A stretch of 64,000 bases of DNA from Faucicola osloensis_B. GTDB lineage: Bacteria > Pseudomonadota > Gammaproteobacteria > Pseudomonadales > Moraxellaceae. The translations under genes were made by a program, and so were the position numbers. Positions 27,558-36,991 of this stretch are shown here, piece by piece; position 1 is the stretch's first letter, and each line of letters begins with the position of its first letter. The notes beneath the pieces are model-generated. The model was not told the origin of the DNA and did not search any database. It saw only the letters and a list, made by a program, of their open reading frames with translations. The DNA is taken from NCBI GenBank assembly GCA_964211495.1, contig CAXORL010000004.1, positions 1 to 64,000 of the forward strand, in the 5' to 3' direction.

Positions 27558-27857
27558 GGCTTACTCCTAATCGGTGTGCATGAGGGCTGCTCATGCCTGT
27601 CACAACTGATACTCGCACATCTCGCATATCATTGAAGCTAAAAAAGCTAGGGTTTCAACGATTCTAGTGTTGAGTATCTCAGTTTGAATCAATAATTAAT
27701 CTTTTGGCGGCGTACTTAAAATTAGCTACTCACGGCTAGTCACTTGACTTGCGTCAATCAAAACCATTTTAAGCAAGCGTCAAAAAATCGCTAGTAAATT
27801 TAAAGCCGCTATTTATACCATAACTTATGCCAAAATGCAATGTGATTGGATAAAAAT
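27558..27857. other. Intergenic region upstream of rpmB
   Basis: The 300-bp gap lies between the stop of bioD and the start of rpmB, both on the minus strand. It should contain the rpmBG promoter. I see no gene and no strong bioD terminator. Confidence 0.4.
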
Positions 27858-28562
27858 TTAATGGGTTAAAACGCCTTGTTTGACCATCACGGGTGGTGAG
27901 TTTTGATGCCCAGCAGACTGGCGTAAAATTTGCTGACTTAACCAGTCAATTTGCGCATCGACAAACGGCGTGTCAGTCTGTAATTGGTTAAAAACAACCA
28001 AAGCGACTTTTAGCCCTGCTTGCCAAATTGCTTGGAGCGTTAGCATGGCATGATTAAGGCTGCCAAGCTTGATACCGACGACCAGGATGACAGGGTATTT
28101 GAGCGAGGCTGCCACATCAGCAAGCGTTTCTTGTTCGTTAATAGGGGTAAACCAGCCGCCTGCCCCTTCAACCAAAATCACATCGGCAGGATAAGCTGCG
28201 ATGGACTTATGGATGGTATCGACTAATTGGGTTTTGGTGAGTGTCACGTTATCAAGCTGCGCGGCGATATGCGGTGAGCAAGGAGTCGCTAGCTGGATAG
28301 GCGCAATGGCAGACAGCGGTGGTTTGACATTGGCAAATTGATTGATGCGCCTTGCATCATCGCTATATGTTTGCCCGTTGTCATCGGTTTCTAGACCTGC
28401 GGTGACTGGCTTGATGGCATATACACTTTTGCCTTGCTGAGCTATACTCTTGACCAATTGCGCGGTGGTGGTGGTTTTACCGATTTCGGTATCGGTACCT
28501 GTGACAAAATACGCGCCGTTCAGTGAACATGAAGCATCGTTAACATTGGATAGATTCATCAT
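27858..28562 (-). CDS. bioD: Dethiobiotin synthetase
   Basis: BioD closes the ureido ring of dethiobiotin from DAPA, CO2 and ATP. The 234-aa product has the N-terminal P-loop FVTGTDTEIGKTT, the substrate Lys in IKPVTAGLE, and the conserved VEGAGGWFTPI. Its start overlaps the stop of the upstream DUF2059 gene by 4 nt (ATGA), so the two are translationally coupled. The other bio genes are not in the window. Confidence 0.95.
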   Translation of the reverse strand: MMNLSNVNDASCSLNGAYFVTGTDTEIGKTTTTAQLVKSIAQQGKSVYAIKPVTAGLETDDNGQTYSDDARRINQFANVKPPLSAIAPIQLATPCSPHIAAQLDNVTLTKTQLVDTIHKSIAAYPADVILVEGAGGWFTPINEQETLADVAASLKYPVILVVGIKLGSLNHAMLTLQAIWQAGLKVALVVFNQLQTDTPFVDAQIDWLSQQILRQSAGHQNSPPVMVKQGVLTH

Positions 28563-29191
28563 TTCTTACTTGCTTTATGGTTAATGATTTGGGTGGTTTT
28601 TTGAGATGATTGGGTGATTTTTTCAATTTTTTGCTCAAATGCTGGCATTAGCTCTTGCAAAGTTTGTTGCTGATTTTTCATAACAACCGGCATAATTTTC
28701 TCAAGATAAGCTTTACCAAATTGCGATTGTTTGGCAATGACTGATTGCCCAATATTCGAACCATAAAATTCAATCATGGAATTAACTTCTGTTTGGCTAT
28801 AAGTGGTTTTTGCCGTTTCGATAAAAGCATGGATAAATTGCTCACGTACTTGCGGTTGGTTTTGCATATCAATCGATTTTTGCATAAATTCACCGATAGC
28901 ATCTTGCACTTGCTGTTGCTGAGTGGCGGTAAGTTCTTGGTTAGCTAAGCTGTCTTTAGTCGCTTGCTCAATAGCTTGACTCATCACGCCCTTAGTCTGC
29001 TCCATCATCTCGCTAAACGTCTTGTCCATTTGCTGAACTTGTACCAATTTTTTTAGCGATTCATCGCTAGGAATTTGATTTGCGGGATAAGCCAATGGCC
29101 CAGCAACGACAGTAATTTTCGCTTGGGTAACTTGTGAAAAGGACAAAATAGATAAACAACCCATAAGCACAGCTATTTTTAATAATTTCAT
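28559..29191 (-). CDS. DUF2059 exported protein
   Basis: The 210-aa precursor has a signal peptide of about 24 residues (MKLLKIAVLMGCLSILSFSQ). A helical DUF2059 domain follows (about 45-190), with AFIETAKTTYSQTEVNSMI and FYGSNIGQSVIAKQ. The family is periplasmic and of unknown function. It is the upstream partner of bioD with a 4-nt overlap, but no biotin role is implied by the sequence. Confidence 0.85.
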   Translation of the reverse strand: MKLLKIAVLMGCLSILSFSQVTQAKITVVAGPLAYPANQIPSDESLKKLVQVQQMDKTFSEMMEQTKGVMSQAIEQATKDSLANQELTATQQQQVQDAIGEFMQKSIDMQNQPQVREQFIHAFIETAKTTYSQTEVNSMIEFYGSNIGQSVIAKQSQFGKAYLEKIMPVVMKNQQQTLQELMPAFEQKIEKITQSSQKTTQIINHKASKK

Positions 29192-29276
29192 TGTGATTCC
29201 TTTTTTATCATGCCTTATATTTTCTGCTAAACTTTATCACAACTTTAATCAATGTCGCAAAATAACAGGAAAAAAG

Positions 29277-30233
29277 ATGAACGATTCATCGATTATTGCC
29301 ATTGTTGGGTTTGGCTCATTAGGGGCGTTATTTGCAAGTCTATTAGCCCCAAACATGCCTTTTGAGAACCTGCGTATCGTCGCCGATACTGACCGTGTCA
29401 ACCGCTACCAACAGCAAGGTTTATTGGTGAATGGCGAGCCATTAACACTCAACTATGTCACGCCCAACGCCATCACCACGCCCGCCGACTTGGTCATCGT
29501 CTGTACCAAATTTTATCAGTTAAATGAGGTGTTACCGCTCATCAAAAGTCAACTTGGCGACAATACGCTGATTGTTTCTGCCCTAAACGGTATCGCTAGC
29601 GAAAAAGTATTGGCAAACGCCTTTGGTGACGAGCGCATTGTATATTGTGTGGCGCAGCAAATGGACGCCATGAAAAATGAGCCGCATGAAAAAAATGGGC
29701 AAAATGGTAGCCAACTGATTTATCGCGATCATGGACAATTGGTCATTGGCGCGATGACAACTGATAGCGCTGAACGCGCACGCGTGCAACAAGTCGATGC
29801 CCTCTTTAATCAAGTCAATTTCCCGCACTCAGTGAGCGATGACATGCCGCGCCAACTGTGGGGCAAATTGATGTTAAATACTGGCGTCAATCAAACCGTG
29901 GCATTGTATCAAGGTACCTTTGATACCGTGCAACAAGCGGGTGAAGCGCGCGAGATGTTCAAAGCCGCCATGCGTGAAGTGATGGCAGTGGCACACGCTG
30001 AAGGCGTAACCTTGACCGAGGAAGATTTCAAAAGATGGCTGGCGATTATGGATGCGCTGGATCCTAAAGGCATGCCATCGATGCGGCAGGATTTAAAAGC
30101 AGGGCGACGCTGTGAGCTTGATTTGTTTGCAGGGACGATTCGCGAATTGGGGGATAAGCATGGCATTGAAACCCCTGTCAACGATACCCTATATGATGGC
30201 ATTAGTGCATTAATGGCTAACAATCAGTCGTAA
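29277..30233 (+). CDS. panE: 2-dehydropantoate 2-reductase (ketopantoate reductase family)
   Basis: The enzyme reduces ketopantoate with NADPH for pantothenate and CoA synthesis. I start at 29277, preceded by AGGAAAAAAG; the frame stays open upstream but without a start signal. The 318-aa product opens with the nucleotide-binding IVGFGSLGALFA, has the catalytic Lys in LWGKLMLNTGVNQ and the C-terminal SMRQDLKAGRRCELD. Other members of this family act on related 2-oxo acids, so the exact substrate is likely but not certain. Confidence 0.88.
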   Translation: MNDSSIIAIVGFGSLGALFASLLAPNMPFENLRIVADTDRVNRYQQQGLLVNGEPLTLNYVTPNAITTPADLVIVCTKFYQLNEVLPLIKSQLGDNTLIVSALNGIASEKVLANAFGDERIVYCVAQQMDAMKNEPHEKNGQNGSQLIYRDHGQLVIGAMTTDSAERARVQQVDALFNQVNFPHSVSDDMPRQLWGKLMLNTGVNQTVALYQGTFDTVQQAGEAREMFKAAMREVMAVAHAEGVTLTEEDFKRWLAIMDALDPKGMPSMRQDLKAGRRCELDLFAGTIRELGDKHGIETPVNDTLYDGISALMANNQS

Positions 30234-30319
30234 TGACAACCCTAGCGCTATTGAAAAAAGCGTTGCAAAAAACGCTGTATAGAAGCGATGAATAAAAGCA
30301 ATGAATAACCACTACAAAT

Positions 30320-30350
30320 AAAAAAAGGGCATCTACCTTGCCCTTTTTTA
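30320..30350 (+). terminator. Bidirectional terminator between panE and the GST gene
   Basis: AAAAAGGGCA and TGCCCTTTTT form a 10-bp stem around a 7-nt loop with T runs on both strands. It serves the convergent genes. Confidence 0.88.
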
Positions 30351-30362
30351 TCTCAACAAGCG

Positions 30363-31004
30363 TTATTTTTTACCAAAACGCTCACTCATTTGCGCATAAA
30401 AACGTGCCACATGGTCACCCACCACACTGGCATCTTTTGGATTAAACTTCATCACTCGCCCAAAATCCAAGCCAACATACAACACGATATCAGCGAAGGT
30501 GAGTCGATCACCGAGCAAGTATTTATGACTCGATAATAGCTTGTCAAAGTACGGCAAGGCTTTTTTGACGCGGTTGATGCTCTCTTCTGCCATACCAGGC
30601 ACTTGGTTGCCCACCGACGCGCGAGATGGATGCCCATGCTGGAAAGCCAGCATCATGTTATATAGCACATGAAACTCCGCATTGCGTGACATGGCGGTGA
30701 TTTTGGCGCGCTGTATAGGGTCTGAGCCCATCACTTGCTTACCATTGCCGGCAAGTCGACTATCCAGATACTCACAAATGGCATGTGAATCATTGAGCAC
30801 AGTGCCATCATCAAGCACTAATACAGGCAATAACCCCAATGGATTGACCGCCAAAAACTCCGGCGAGTTTTGCTCGTTTTTGCCAATATCCACGTTGATG
30901 ACTTGTAAATTATGAATATCATTGATATCAAGCTCTTTGACTTTTAACAATAAGTCGACCTTGCGCGGGTTTGGCGGGGCATTCATGGTATATAGTTTCA
31001 TCAC
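30363..31004 (-). CDS. Glutathione S-transferase family protein
   Basis: The 213-aa product has an N-terminal thioredoxin-like domain (MKLYTMNAPPNPRKVDLLL, then LGLLPVLVLDDGTVLNDSHAI with the cis-Pro and the Ser-Asp-like turn) and a helical C-terminal domain with GDRLTFADIVLYV. This is the standard GST layout. The substrate is unknown. An AAGGAACAAG site precedes the ATG. Confidence 0.9.
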   Translation of the reverse strand: MMKLYTMNAPPNPRKVDLLLKVKELDINDIHNLQVINVDIGKNEQNSPEFLAVNPLGLLPVLVLDDGTVLNDSHAICEYLDSRLAGNGKQVMGSDPIQRAKITAMSRNAEFHVLYNMMLAFQHGHPSRASVGNQVPGMAEESINRVKKALPYFDKLLSSHKYLLGDRLTFADIVLYVGLDFGRVMKFNPKDASVVGDHVARFYAQMSERFGKK

Positions 31005-31097
31005 TTGTTCCTTATGATGTGTGATTTTAGCTTTAATATACTTGAAACCACCGTTTTACGAAATAGGGTTTTTAAGCGGAAAGGAAATTTTACTGAT

Positions 31098-31129
31098 AAA
31101 AAATCCCCCTGACGGCAGGAGGATTTTTC
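31098..31129 (-). terminator. Terminator of the oleate hydratase gene
   Basis: On the minus strand AAAAATCC and GGATTTTT form the outer stem, extended by CCT/AGG after one mismatch, and T follows. It lies about 30 bp after the stop. Confidence 0.8.
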
Positions 31130-31156
31130 GGTTTGAGGACAAAAGTATATCAAAGC

Positions 31157-33145
31157 TTATTTTTTATCCTGCGCTTTTTGCTCATCTTTTTGCTCGTCTT
31201 TATGACCTTCTTTATGCCAAAAGGCTTTGACTACTTCAAATTGCTCGGCAAGCGTCTGCATTAACGAGCTGTCTTTGTGCGCTTTTTTGGCGACGGGTGG
31301 CAAGATGTGCTCATAATAGGTATTGGCGAGCACTCGGCGCAGTATGCCCTCCCCGATGAAGCCTTGGTCATCGTTGAGTGTACTGGCAGAGCGGAGTATG
31401 TTGCGAATATCGTATTGGGTTGGCACGATATCAGGCACTTGCTTATTGCTATCTGTGAGGGTGTACACCGCGACCCGCGCCGAGCGTACCGAAGTTTCAA
31501 CGGTGAACACCACATCATTGTTGGTCTCAACAAATTGACCAATGAGACCTAAATTGGTGCAGCCTTCGGGTACGATTTGTGGACGGTCGCCTTTGGCACG
31601 TGGCATAAACATGGAAGTGATATACGGCATATAGGCGGTGTTAGCGATGGTATTAGCTAAAATATCATCTTTTTGCTCGAGCAAATCTAGGTGGTATAGT
31701 AGCTCCGTTACAATTTCATGTCCGGTACATTCTGGCATGGTTTTTGGCACGTAGTTGCCTTTTTTGTCCATCAACAGCCCATACACCCATATCACCACCA
31801 CGTCTTTGGGTTGGTCAGGAAATTGCGGTTGGCGGTTAATAGTAAAACTCATAAGCCAGTTGGAATCGGTGATGGTAACAATACCGCCTGTGACTGTTTT
31901 GCCTGATAGCGGCGGATTGACACAGTATTTTTCGCTGATTTTGCGTAAAAGCGCCGAGTCTTTGCAGGTTAATGTTGCTGACATCCAGGCAGATTTGGGT
32001 ACATGGCGGTTAAATTTTTCTGGACGACCAAACACAGCGGATTGTTTGGCAAGGTCATTCCATAGTACCCAGCCCTTCGTTTTTCCCATTGTATCATCAG
32101 TTAGACGGATATCAGGCGTAGTATCACTGGTGCCATAGCGCGTATCTTCCGTCATTGATCCTGTGGTAATAATCACAAAATCATTGTCCCGTACAGGGAT
32201 ATGGACTTGTTGACCTTGTTGGATGGTTGTCAGCCCTTTAACGATTTTTTTGTCGCCTTGCTGCTCAAAATCAACCGCGGTCACTAACGTGTCACTCTGT
32301 AGTTTGACGCCTTTATTGATTAAAAATTTTTGCGCAGGTACCACAAAGCTGTCATATTGGTTGTATTTAGAAAATAACAGGGTCGACATATCTTTGATAC
32401 CATCTAAGGCTTCCAAAAACCGGTGCATATAAAGCTTGCACTCAAGTAAGCTGTGCCAGTTTTCAAAAGCAAACATACTACGCCATAGCGTCCAAAAATT
32501 GCTATCCAAAAAACTTTGGCTAAAGTAATCTTCAATGGTGAGATTATCGAGTTCGTCTTGATTTTTTAGTAATAAGCGGACAATGGCAAGTTGGTCGGCT
32601 TTGTTGAGATTAAACTTGTGAAAATCTTTGATTTCGCCTTTGTTATGAATCAACCGTGCTTTGGAATAGTTAGGGTCATTGTCATTAATCAGGCGGTATT
32701 CATCAAGCACTGAATAAGGCTCTGGTAACTCTAGCGCCGGTATATCTTGGAACATATCCCAAAAATTCTCATAGGTGGTAATCATTTCACGACCACCGCG
32801 CATGATATAACCGTCTTTGGCATTACCAGCGCCATCGAGTGAGCCGCCTTGCACCGCTAATTCTTCTAAAAAGGTAATGTTCTCGCCTGGGATATGGGCA
32901 TCTCGGATAAAATAATACGCGGCTGCTAAACCGCCAATACCGCCACCGACAATATAGACTTTACTGTCTTTAAAACGTCCGGTATCAAAGCCGATATTAC
33001 GCTGATAGTTACCATGGAAATCGCTAAACGGCATCGAATTGCCAGGTTGATGAGATTGATAATCCGCGCGCTGTGGCTGGTGATCGACCTTTTTAAAAGC
33101 CATATTTTTAAAAAATTCACTGTTGTTCTTAGCGTTGGTTGTCAT
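31157..33145 (-). CDS. ohyA: Oleate hydratase (MCRA family)
   Basis: This FAD enzyme adds water to the cis-9 double bond of unsaturated fatty acids, giving 10-hydroxy acids. The 662-aa product carries VYIVGGGIGGLAAAYYF (FAD site, about 63-79), FLEELAVQGGSLDGAG and the MRGGREMITTYENFWDMF stretch typical of the family. In Gram-positive bacteria it detoxifies host unsaturated lipids and a similar role is plausible here. The extreme C-terminus is Lys/Asp/Glu/Gln-rich with short internal repeats (KDEQKDEQK). Confidence 0.95.
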   Translation of the reverse strand: MTTNAKNNSEFFKNMAFKKVDHQPQRADYQSHQPGNSMPFSDFHGNYQRNIGFDTGRFKDSKVYIVGGGIGGLAAAYYFIRDAHIPGENITFLEELAVQGGSLDGAGNAKDGYIMRGGREMITTYENFWDMFQDIPALELPEPYSVLDEYRLINDNDPNYSKARLIHNKGEIKDFHKFNLNKADQLAIVRLLLKNQDELDNLTIEDYFSQSFLDSNFWTLWRSMFAFENWHSLLECKLYMHRFLEALDGIKDMSTLLFSKYNQYDSFVVPAQKFLINKGVKLQSDTLVTAVDFEQQGDKKIVKGLTTIQQGQQVHIPVRDNDFVIITTGSMTEDTRYGTSDTTPDIRLTDDTMGKTKGWVLWNDLAKQSAVFGRPEKFNRHVPKSAWMSATLTCKDSALLRKISEKYCVNPPLSGKTVTGGIVTITDSNWLMSFTINRQPQFPDQPKDVVVIWVYGLLMDKKGNYVPKTMPECTGHEIVTELLYHLDLLEQKDDILANTIANTAYMPYITSMFMPRAKGDRPQIVPEGCTNLGLIGQFVETNNDVVFTVETSVRSARVAVYTLTDSNKQVPDIVPTQYDIRNILRSASTLNDDQGFIGEGILRRVLANTYYEHILPPVAKKAHKDSSLMQTLAEQFEVVKAFWHKEGHKDEQKDEQKAQDKK

Positions 33146-33601
33146 AATGAAGTGCCCTATTTTGAATAAAAGTAGTGTTGAATAACATTAGCGTTAGCTA
33201 ACTTTTAAACCACGCTGCTACCTTTTGACATTGACCTTAACTGCCCATTCTTAATTGCCCATTAAGACTGCTACACAATAACCAAAGACAACGGCGCGGT
33301 TATAAAAATTATGATTGATAGTCATTGTTTATAATTAATAAACTCACTTAGATTTTTAACTAAGCAATTTTATTATAACTACATTGTATAACCTCGCTAA
33401 AGCGCCTTTGTGTCGAATAAGCTTTGATTAAATATTCAGTTATTTGCGCTTTTGTAATCAAACGTAACCATTCCTTGCATATCTTTAATTTTCTAAAGGC
33501 ATAAAAATCGATTGAGTTCACTTGCTAAACTTCGTAAAATGTATCACTATACTAGAACATTGAAATGCGTTACTTGTCCTCTTTGACTCAAAAAACCTAC
33601 T
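33146..33601. other. Divergent region oleate hydratase / trpR
   Basis: The 456-bp gap between divergent genes holds the trpR operator-like element near its right end, listed separately. The rest is AT-rich without a gene. The promoter of the hydratase must also lie here but I could not fix it. Confidence 0.5.
33539..33565 (+). promoter_or_regulatory. Putative TrpR operator upstream of trpR
   Basis: The element reads ATGTATCA, 2 variable nt, ATACTAGAACA, 1 variable nt, TGAAA, and recurs almost unchanged upstream of trpE. It contains CTAG, the core of the E. coli trp operator half-site, a GTAT/ATAC inverted pair and a TATACT that could act as the -10. It lies 37 bp before trpR, which suggests autoregulation. 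Confidence 0.7.
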
Positions 33602-33898
33602 ATGCCGCACACTTCGCCCTCATCCCTACCCGCCTATGATTATTTGGTTGAGCTATTGAGCCAAACCAATGATAGTGACTTTATCCGCGAAATTTTGGCA
33701 GCGCTACTGACTGAAAAAGAGCAAAAAGAAATCGCCAACCGCATCCAGATTTTTGCCTTGTTTCAGCAAGCGTTGCCACAACGCGAAATCGCTGAGCGTT
33801 TGGGGGTGGGCATTGCAACCGTATCACGGGGCGCCAAAGCGTATGGTCAACACGATATCAACCAATTATTGCCAAATCTGAGTCATTTGAACCTATAA
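33602..33898 (+). CDS. trpR: Trp operon repressor
   Basis: The 98-aa product is a TrpR-family repressor. It has the helical core LLTEKEQKEIANRIQIF, the DNA-reading helix-turn-helix (QREIAERLGVGIATVSRGAK), and a short tail. TrpR binds DNA with tryptophan as corepressor. It lies just upstream of trpE, and a matching DNA element precedes both genes. Confidence 0.9.
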   Translation: MPHTSPSSLPAYDYLVELLSQTNDSDFIREILAALLTEKEQKEIANRIQIFALFQQALPQREIAERLGVGIATVSRGAKAYGQHDINQLLPNLSHLNL

Positions 33899-34051
33899 AT
33901 TTGTGATAATGGATTCAAGGGTGAATAAGCCCATCACACTAGCATACTTTTGGGTGACATATTTTGGGGTGAATAAAAGGACGATGAAAACCCGTGTGAA
34001 AATAACTGTTATGCCATAAAAGAGTTGCAAGCAGGGGTTAATCTGATTAGA

Positions 34052-34078
34052 ATGTATCATCATACTAGAACACTGAAA
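34052..34078 (+). promoter_or_regulatory. Putative TrpR operator upstream of trpE
   Basis: This is the second copy of the 27-bp element found at 33539-33565; only three positions differ. It lies 55 bp before the trpE ATG. Conservation of a long non-coding word at the repressor gene and its expected target is strong evidence for a shared operator. Confidence 0.75.
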
Positions 34079-34133
34079 CATTGATTAAGATTTAAGATAC
34101 GGTAAATTTAGCATATTATAAATTTAAGACACC

Positions 34134-35546
34134 ATGATGACTACACACGCCAAACCGCCCAAAATCGCCCTTGCCAGCAAACCAAGCCTGATTAAACTTG
34201 CACAAGACATTGATTTTTTTGAACTCTTTAAACGCATCGAAGCCAAATACGCTACCTGTTTTTTACTGGAATCGTTGGGCGAAGAAAGCTATATCTCACG
34301 TCATCATGCCATCGGCTTTGACCCTGCGATGACGGTGTTGGCAAAAGACCGCCATACCTTGACTATCACCAACAATCGCACGGGGGAAAGCACGGATTAT
34401 ACCTGTGACAATCCTTACCAACTACTACGCGAAATCACCCCACAACATGTGATTTCACGTAGCCATACCGGCGGATTGGTCGGTTTTTTGGGATTTGATA
34501 GTGTCAATTTTTTTGAGCCGACCCTTAATATTCAAACCAGTGATGATTTCGAGCCCTTCAAATTCGGGGTGTACTTAGATGGGTTAAGCCTAGATAAGAT
34601 GACCGGTGAAATTTTTTATTATTATTACGATACCGACCACCAAAGCAATCGTATTGACGAAATCAAGTCATTATTGACCGCTATTTCGCCTGACTATACG
34701 CAGCCCACTGCTGAGCATTTGGGCGATGGGATGAACCGCGAGCAACATGCGGCAGCGGTGATGAAAGTCAAAGAAGACATTAAAGCTGGGCTGATTTTCC
34801 AGTGTGAAGTGGGTTTCAAGTCGCATTATCGCATCCAAGGCGATAGCATGCCAATTTATAGTAAACTGCGCGAAGTCAATCCGTCACCGCATATGTACTA
34901 TGTCAAATTTGGCGCTCAAAAAATTATTGGCGCATCGCCTGAGTTGTTGTTCCGATTGCGCAATGGTGAGATGGAAACCTTCCCACTAGCAGGTACTACC
35001 AAGCGCGGCAAGGATGAGACCGAAGATCGCCAATTAGCGCGCGCCTTGCTCAATGACCCCAAAGAAATCGCCGAACATAATATGTTGGTGGACTTACATC
35101 GTAATGATATCGGGCGGGTGGCACGCTTTGGGACGGTAAAAGTGCGTAACTTAATGGATATCAAGCGCTTTTCACATGTCCAGCATATCTCCAGTGAAAT
35201 CGTCGGTATTCTTGACCCTAATCATGATATGTTCACCGCGCTTGCCAGTAATTTTCCCGCAGGCACGCTATCGGGCGCACCCAAAATTGAAGCGATGAAA
35301 ATTATAAATACGCTAGAACCTGATGGTCGCGGCGCTTACGGTGGCGCACTTGGTCAGTTTTGTTTTAATGGTGATTGTATTTTTGCTATTCCGATTCGCT
35401 CGCTGTTTATCAATGGCGAAAAAGCGTATGCGCAAACTTGCGGTGGCAATGTGTATGACTCCAATCCTGAAGACGAATATGAAGAAATTGTACGAAAACT
35501 GTCTGCGATGAAAGTGGTACTGTCCAATTTTGCGCCAGTGCAGTAA
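34134..35546 (+). CDS. trpE: Anthranilate synthase component I
   Basis: TrpE makes anthranilate from chorismate with ammonia supplied by TrpG. The 470-aa product has the chorismate-binding domain with IGASPELLFRLRNG, FPLAGTTKRGKDETED, HNMLVDLHRNDIGRVA and FPAGTLSGAPK. Aminodeoxychorismate synthase PabB has the same fold; trpR upstream, the operator and trpG downstream favour TrpE. The gene is separated from trpG by about 110 bp. Confidence 0.9.
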   Translation: MMTTHAKPPKIALASKPSLIKLAQDIDFFELFKRIEAKYATCFLLESLGEESYISRHHAIGFDPAMTVLAKDRHTLTITNNRTGESTDYTCDNPYQLLREITPQHVISRSHTGGLVGFLGFDSVNFFEPTLNIQTSDDFEPFKFGVYLDGLSLDKMTGEIFYYYYDTDHQSNRIDEIKSLLTAISPDYTQPTAEHLGDGMNREQHAAAVMKVKEDIKAGLIFQCEVGFKSHYRIQGDSMPIYSKLREVNPSPHMYYVKFGAQKIIGASPELLFRLRNGEMETFPLAGTTKRGKDETEDRQLARALLNDPKEIAEHNMLVDLHRNDIGRVARFGTVKVRNLMDIKRFSHVQHISSEIVGILDPNHDMFTALASNFPAGTLSGAPKIEAMKIINTLEPDGRGAYGGALGQFCFNGDCIFAIPIRSLFINGEKAYAQTCGGNVYDSNPEDEYEEIVRKLSAMKVVLSNFAPVQ

Positions 35547-35655
35547 AGTCTGCCCCATCATGACAATACACCAACTAGATACGTATGATAGCGATGTATA
35601 TCAGCATTGTTTTAAACGTTTAGAATAACCGCCAAACCTATTTTTAGAGTTGACT

Positions 35656-36297
35656 ATGAAAGTGTTAATTATTGATAACTACGATTCTTTTACCTTTAAC
35701 TTATACCAATATATTGGTGAAATTTTAGCCGCAGACAATCAGCCTTTCAACGTGGTTGTCAAACGCAATAATGAGATTAGCTTGGCGGATATCAAAGCGA
35801 TGAATCCTGACCGCATTATCATCTCCCCCGGTCCTGGCTCGCCCGATGACCCTGCGTATTTTGGCGTGTGTGGTGAGGTCATTACTGAGCTTGGCAAAAC
35901 CATACCGCTGCTAGGCGTGTGTCTTGGCATGCAGGGGATTGCGCATTTTTTTGGTGGTCAAGTGGTGCGAGCCAATGTGCCAATGCATGGCAAGACGTCA
36001 CCGATTCGCCACGATAGTCAAGGCGTGTATCAAGGTTTGCCACAGCAGCTTGACATCATGCGTTATCATTCACTCATGGTCGACGCTGCCTCACTCCCCG
36101 ATTGTTTGGTAGTGACCAGCGTAGTATCTAGTGAGCAACATAGTGATAAAAACCTCAAAGATGCCAGTCTAGCAGGCGATGAAATCATGGGCATTCGCCA
36201 CCGTGACTATCCGATTCAAGGGGTGCAATATCACCCAGAATCCTTCGCTACCGAAGGCGCCAAAACGCTGCTGAAAAACTTTTTGTGGCAAAATTGA
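35656..36297 (+). CDS. trpG: Anthranilate synthase component II (glutamine amidotransferase)
   Basis: TrpG releases ammonia from glutamine for TrpE. I start at the ATG at 35656; a TTG lies 6 nt upstream in frame. The 213-aa product has the class I triad: Cys in LLGVCLGMQGI, His and Glu in YHPESFA, and the ISPGPGSPDD oxyanion strand. The start MKVLIIDNYDSFTFNLYQYI is typical. It may also serve PabB, as in many bacteria with one such subunit. Confidence 0.93.
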   Translation: MKVLIIDNYDSFTFNLYQYIGEILAADNQPFNVVVKRNNEISLADIKAMNPDRIIISPGPGSPDDPAYFGVCGEVITELGKTIPLLGVCLGMQGIAHFFGGQVVRANVPMHGKTSPIRHDSQGVYQGLPQQLDIMRYHSLMVDAASLPDCLVVTSVVSSEQHSDKNLKDASLAGDEIMGIRHRDYPIQGVQYHPESFATEGAKTLLKNFLWQN

Positions 36298-36298
36298 G

Positions 36299-36340
36299 GT
36301 GAATCCATCGCAGTGAATCCATTGAAGTGAATCGATGGCA
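36299..36340. repeat. Three 14-nt tandem repeats after trpG
   Basis: Three imperfect copies of GTGAATCCATYGMA lie end to end, starting 2 nt after the trpG stop codon. They look like slippage duplications. Confidence 0.65.
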
Positions 36341-36417
36341 GCATAGCCATTGCACCAATATCGCAATAGGGTTTATGTCATAAGACGCTACCCTACCAAA
36401 TTTGTTAGTAGGTTTAT

Positions 36418-36930
36418 TTACAACAGCAGCAAAATCACCGACATAATCGCTCCCATCGCCACAAACGCCAAGCCACGCTTAAAAATTTTGGAACTTGGGG
36501 TGAATAAAAATAAACTCGACAGCACAAAAAACAATAAACTCAAGCCAAACAATACATTAAGCCCACCCATACTACCTTTAGAGGGCGCTTTATGAAAATT
36601 CACCATTTTATCTAATACCACAGGCAGTTTTTTGCTAGTATAAGTCACCTCACCGGTTTTAACATTGTACTGCCCATCTTTAAAAAGCTGTATATCACCC
36701 TGCTGCTCCCTAAAATCGATGTTTTTCATTTTTAGGGTTTTGGCTAAATTTTTCTCATCAAGATTGGTTGCCACGACTTGCTTAACAGTTTTTGAAGATT
36801 TTAAAAAATCAGTATCGCGAAATACCAGCAACATGCCACTTAGCGAATAGACCAGCATAATGCCAACCATAAAAAATCCAATATAGCGGTGCCCAAGCCT
36901 CATATAGATACGAAAGTCTTTCATTGTCAT
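36418..36930 (-). CDS. PepSY-associated membrane protein, iron-regulated
   Basis: I start at 36930 because GAGG lies about 10 nt upstream; an in-frame ATG at 36963 has no usable site. The 170-aa product has an N-terminal helix (YIGFFMVGIMLVYSLSGMLL), a central periplasmic PepSY-like part, and two C-terminal helices (LNVLFGLSLLFFVLSSLFLF and the last 20 residues). PepSY membrane proteins often accompany siderophore or ferric-reductase functions. A Fur box 62 bp upstream fits an iron role; no receptor gene is adjacent. Confidence 0.8.
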   Translation of the reverse strand: MTMKDFRIYMRLGHRYIGFFMVGIMLVYSLSGMLLVFRDTDFLKSSKTVKQVVATNLDEKNLAKTLKMKNIDFREQQGDIQLFKDGQYNVKTGEVTYTSKKLPVVLDKMVNFHKAPSKGSMGGLNVLFGLSLLFFVLSSLFLFTPSSKIFKRGLAFVAMGAIMSVILLLL

Positions 36931-36991
36931 TGTTTGACTGCCTCTTAAAAATTGAGCGGTCATTATCCAATAATAGATTGAGAATGTAAAT

